From NCBI GenBank assembly GCA_947568835.1, contig OX387602.1:13753021-13817020 (forward strand): 64,000 nucleotides of DNA, given 5' to 3'. The DNA comes from Protonemura montana (Eukaryota; Arthropoda; Insecta; Plecoptera; Nemouridae). Below the pieces are notes generated by a model, which worked only from the letters and a program-made list of their open reading frames with translations, was not told where the DNA came from and did not search any database. Below, one piece after another: positions 60,181 through 64,000 of the stretch (position 1 is its first letter; each line of letters starts with the position of its first letter). A program made the translations under genes and the position numbers.

Positions 60181-63100
60181 ATGTTCTATTCGACAAGACT
60201 GTTGTTGCTGGTCACAGCTAGCTTGTGTCAGGGTGCTCTGGTCTCGCACCCCGTCAACAAAGTGAAGGCTACCGCACCGATTTCCATCCAAATTGTGCAC
60301 TACAACGACTTTCACGCCCGCTTCGAGGAGACTAGCAAGACGTCAGGAACATGTCTGGCAGACCCAGATACGGGAGTCCGGGACTGCATTGGAGGATTCG
60401 CAAGGCTATACACGGCTGTCATGGATACGTTGAAAGGCCCCCAAAATTCTATTTTGCTTAACGCAGGAGACAACTTCCAGGGGACTTTGTGGTACACAAT
60501 CCACAAATGGAATGTTACGGCTGAGTTCATGTTGAAATTACCTCATGATGCAATGGTAAGTCTCTGATAATGCGCAATTAGTCTTTATGTACGTTTAGTG
60601 GACACCTGTGACACTTATAATCTGCTCTAATAAGTTATTTTGAATGTACGACATATTGTTTTTAAGAATAATAATGATAATGATGATAATTGATGTATCG
60701 GTAATGTATCGTTAAGATTTGTCCATCGGCAACGCCTAATATGAACTTTAGCTAATAAGTAATTTCACAACGCCTGCAGCCTGGCTTTCTAATTTCGATT
60801 GTCCAAGATAATGTACTCATAGAAATTATATCTAAGTCATGAAGGTAGTTGTTACCACTGTTAGTGAGTTTCCATACAGTTGTTTGGTACCTGTTTTAAT
60901 AATACTTATACCCTATACTTTAGAATCATCCCTTAGTCGAAGCCTATTCCCTTGTACTGAAGAAAATCTGTGTCAGAAAATATTATTCCAAGTTTTTTCG
61001 ATTAAATTTGATAAGTGTTTCACATTTTTTTTTCAATACGTGCATTTTGAGTTTTCTAGTGTATATAAGGTTTTTCACTGGATGAGATATTTCAACAAAA
61101 AAATAATCTAATTCTTTTTAATTAGAGATTTAATGCATACAAGTAAAATAATTGATTAATTGATTAATTGATCGAAACTTGGATTTGATTCGGATCCGAT
61201 TACAAAAATCACGAGTTTTAGAGGAAATTTGTGTACGTCCCTCATCTTTTTAGCGATCAGCGCCAAGGTCACTCCCGCCCTACGCCCAAGTGAACCAGCC
61301 CTTCTTCAGTCAAATATGAGTCCAGAGTCCTTGTTAAATGCGATTTGATACAAAACCGTTACCTCCTTATGCTAGTAAGGGATTTAACTAAACCCACAAG
61401 GAGATCCAATACGGCATTAACTTATCTCCGAAGGAATTTTGTAACAAGCAGATTGAATAAGTCTTTTTCAGTGACATTAACGTCTAAATTTGATACAGTG
61501 GCTTAGGCTAGTGTCGCAATGCAGTAGATAACGTAAAAAAAAATCGGCGAAATGTTTTACTAATTTATTTGAAGCTAATTTGGTTGGTCGGTAATCTCTG
61601 GACTGTAAGACGTTGAGCACAGATGGCACTGCGCAGCAGTGTCTTGGAAGGAGCATAGAGCTGTAGCGATCCAGCTACAAAGAACTCGCTACTTGAAGCA
61701 AAGAACTCGCTTTCGTAAATAAAATAAAATACAGAAACAATTATATTAACATACAATTCGGTAGGTTTTCCCAAAAGAGCTTTTTCGAAGGGATCTAAGT
61801 TTTTGTACTGTTTCATTGATCATTTTTGTTGATCATTGTTTCACTGGTCATTGAGCTTTGCAAAGAAGTCAAATCTACCAAGTTCCAACTAATTGCGTGT
61901 TTTGATTATACATCGGTCAAAGCACAGGATACGAATGGTTAGTAATATGCAATGATTTTGATAAAATACTTCCGACATAATTTGGGCGCAATGGGCCCAA
62001 AACGGCCATTGCTACCATGTTATGCTGTCCAAATCTAGATTGCCAGCTGCATTAATTGGAATAATTTAGTCAAGCATTATGATAAGCATTGTGAACCAGA
62101 GCCATTAAAAGATTGTGATCAATGGTGTTGAGTTATCAGTTGGTACTGATAAGAGGCACTTAAAGTAACGCCCACATATATTATTTACTCTAGTATAGCA
62201 AATTAATTTAATCTTATCAAGGTTACCAACTCCTTGATTAGCGATAATCTCATGGAATTAAAAAGAGCTTCAAAATGTTAAGCACAGGTAGCGCTGTCTA
62301 GCTCAGAGTAGCTTCTTATTAGGTGGCAGAGAAATGCAGCGGTCTACAAAAAGTAAATGTTTAACCTTTTGTCGATCAAACCCTATTCCTATTGATAAAC
62401 TCGAAAAATGAAAATATCAGTTGACAAGATACTTCCACCAGGGCTTAGGCAACCACGAGTTTGACGACAAGATTGACGGGGTGGTTCCATATCTGCAAGC
62501 CCTGAAAGGAAATAACTGCCCCATTCTGGCAGCGAACCTCGACTCGTCAGAGGAGCCGCGATTCGACGGCTTGATCAACGAGTTCGTCGTTGTGGAGCGC
62601 GAAGGAAGAAAGATCGCCATAGTCGGGTACATGCTAAGTACAACGAACGTAAGAAAATTCACCAATATAATAGGTACTAAACAGAACCAAACCCCTGATG
62701 ATGGTTCAAAATTTCTGACCGTATGAGTTGATAAAAAAAAATGATATGAGCGTCTGGATGCAATAAAATTAAATTTCAAGAAACTTCTCTTTGAAGTAGA
62801 ACAATTTCGTTTATACAGTACCTACTAATGGTAATAAATGCAATACAACCATGTTTTTATCTTGCAATGATATACTCTCTTTATGACTCCTTCAGTTAGC
62901 ATTTAATTACGTTTTATCAATTGTACTGTAGTATCCAATCGTTTCATCGATCTCATCTAGGAAATTTCAAGCACGGAGAAGTTGAAGTTTACCGACGAAA
63001 TAGCGGCTGTCAACAGAGTGACAAAGAAATTGAAAGAAGAAGAAGGAATCGACATTTTCATCGGGTTGTCGCACTCTGGCATAGATGTGGACATCAGAGT

Positions 63101-64000
63101 CGCTGAGCAGTGTCCAGATATTGACGTGATCGTTGGAGGACATTCACACACTCTACTGTACACAGGTGCATTTTGTAATTTCTAATGGAAAGCAAAACTC
63201 TCGGTCTCAGGATACGCATGATCTTATCAAAAGAGTTAGAACGAAATATTTTTAGTCTTAAATCTCTGCTTTAAGCTAGTAATGAAAATCGCCACTTACA
63301 CGCCTTTTTACCTGAAGTATTAACCTACATATCTGTCGGGCGTAAGTTCATGGCCTGGCAGAACATAGCGTTTCGGGAGACATTCTACAATGCCAGGGTT
63401 TTGACGTGACTACGTCTTAAAGCGCATTATATAGGGAGGCATGTACGGATTTGCTCTCCAAAATGGCACATGTGTAACAAGCCCTACAGCCTACAGGAAA
63501 CAAAGGACAGAATGCGACTAATTATCATTCAATAGATCAGACAATTCTCTAAAAGTGCTTTTTTTTTTTTTCGATAAACTAAATATTGGAGACGTGAGAG
63601 GAGGCGGCGTTTTTAGCACTTGTCATTAGACTAATGCAAAATAAAATATATATATCGCAAGATGACACTTCCATCCCAATCTGTATAGTCCTTCAGCATG
63701 TAAATTAGATATGAAAACACAACCCAAATAAAGAGAGATGTAAAACTTGCATGTGAAGTATGGTCAGTACTGTAGTTGACCTACGTACCTACGCGGTAGT
63801 TGAACGTAGTCACGCTTAAATCTCGGCCGTATCAATAAGATACAGCTACACCCGTTTTTTGAAAGTTTTCTAATTAAAACCTTCGCTCCCCTGAGTCAAT
63901 ATCGTTCGATCGCTGATTCTGGCCCTTGTCTTAACCCTCAGGCACTCCCCCGGGTCCCGACGTGGCTTACGACACGTACCCTCTGGTCGTGACGCAGGGT
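60181..64000 (+). CDS. 5'-nucleotidase / apyrase paralog (partial, runs off the right edge)
   Basis: Exons 60181-60555, 62442-62648, 62961-63165 and 63942 onward join in phase; the last is cut at 64000. ATG 60181 gives MFYSTRLLLLVTASLCQG, a signal peptide; the open frame above it offers only a TTG. Metal-site motifs are IVHYNDFHARFEE (D43, H45), NAGDNFQGTLWYT, GLGNHEFDDK, GLSHSGIDVD and VIVGGHSHTLLYTG; exon 4 continues TPPGPDVAYDTYPLVV. YNDFHARFEE is closer to insect apyrases than the NNDMHARFEQ of its neighbour. The first three intron positions and phases equal those of the minus-strand gene, so the two arose by duplication. It should act outside the cell on ATP, ADP or AMP. Whether it has a GPI signal or is secreted (salivary type) cannot be seen. 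Confidence 0.9.
60556..62441. other. intron 1 of the second 5'-nucleotidase gene
   Basis: A 1.9-kb AT-rich intron without recognised exon or repeat copy. The open frame at 60839-61111 is AT-driven and unlike any protein family. Confidence 0.6.

Overview
This is nuclear DNA from an animal, most likely an insect. The genes have many short exons with GT-AG introns, the intergenic DNA is AT-rich and full of repeats, and the gene families (OSCP1, SMYD4, MECR, an adhesion GPCR, paired 5'-nucleotidase/apyrase genes) are animal families. The apyrase-type 5'-nucleotidases and the style of the transposase suggest an arthropod, perhaps a hemipteran relative. The species cannot be fixed from the sequence alone. 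There are no prokaryotic operons, CRISPR arrays or rRNA genes.

Layout. Positions 1-29000 belong to one long minus-strand gene. It encodes a Rho guanine-nucleotide exchange factor with a ubiquitin/RBD-like module followed by a DH domain. Four exons are visible in matching phase and the rest lies beyond the left edge. Its first intron is about 16.9 kb and holds the most striking object here: a 3205-bp foldback DNA transposon (20928-24132). Its two 1397-bp arms are nearly perfect inverted copies around a 411-bp loop, and it is flanked by a 4-bp ATAA duplication. Positions 29000-31800 look gene-free. A four-exon gene for an unrecognised 746-aa protein follows on the minus strand (31821-35697), then mitochondrial enoyl-ACP reductase MECR (minus, 36781-38947), an adhesion-type GPCR (plus, 40747-43241), OSCP1 (minus, 43495-47056), SMYD4 (plus, 47963-50791), a GPI-anchored 5'-nucleotidase (minus, 50959-59015) and a second 5'-nucleotidase/apyrase gene (plus, from 60181) that is cut by the right edge.

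Gene relations. The right half alternates convergent and divergent pairs. GPCR and OSCP1 converge, with the GPCR poly(A) signals lying inside the OSCP1 last exon. OSCP1 and SMYD4 diverge from a region of about 0.9 kb. SMYD4 and the first 5'-nucleotidase converge with 167 bp between stops. The two 5'-nucleotidase paralogs stand head to head and share their first three intron positions. These enzymes hydrolyse extracellular nucleotides; the first keeps a C-terminal GPI signal and so should stay on the membrane.

Repeats. A SINE family with a 5S-rRNA-derived head is present in at least five copies, four of them inside introns. There are also a small inverted-repeat element, several tandem repeats and simple repeats. 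All exon coordinates were derived by eye from splice-site consensus, frame continuity and family knowledge; no search was run.
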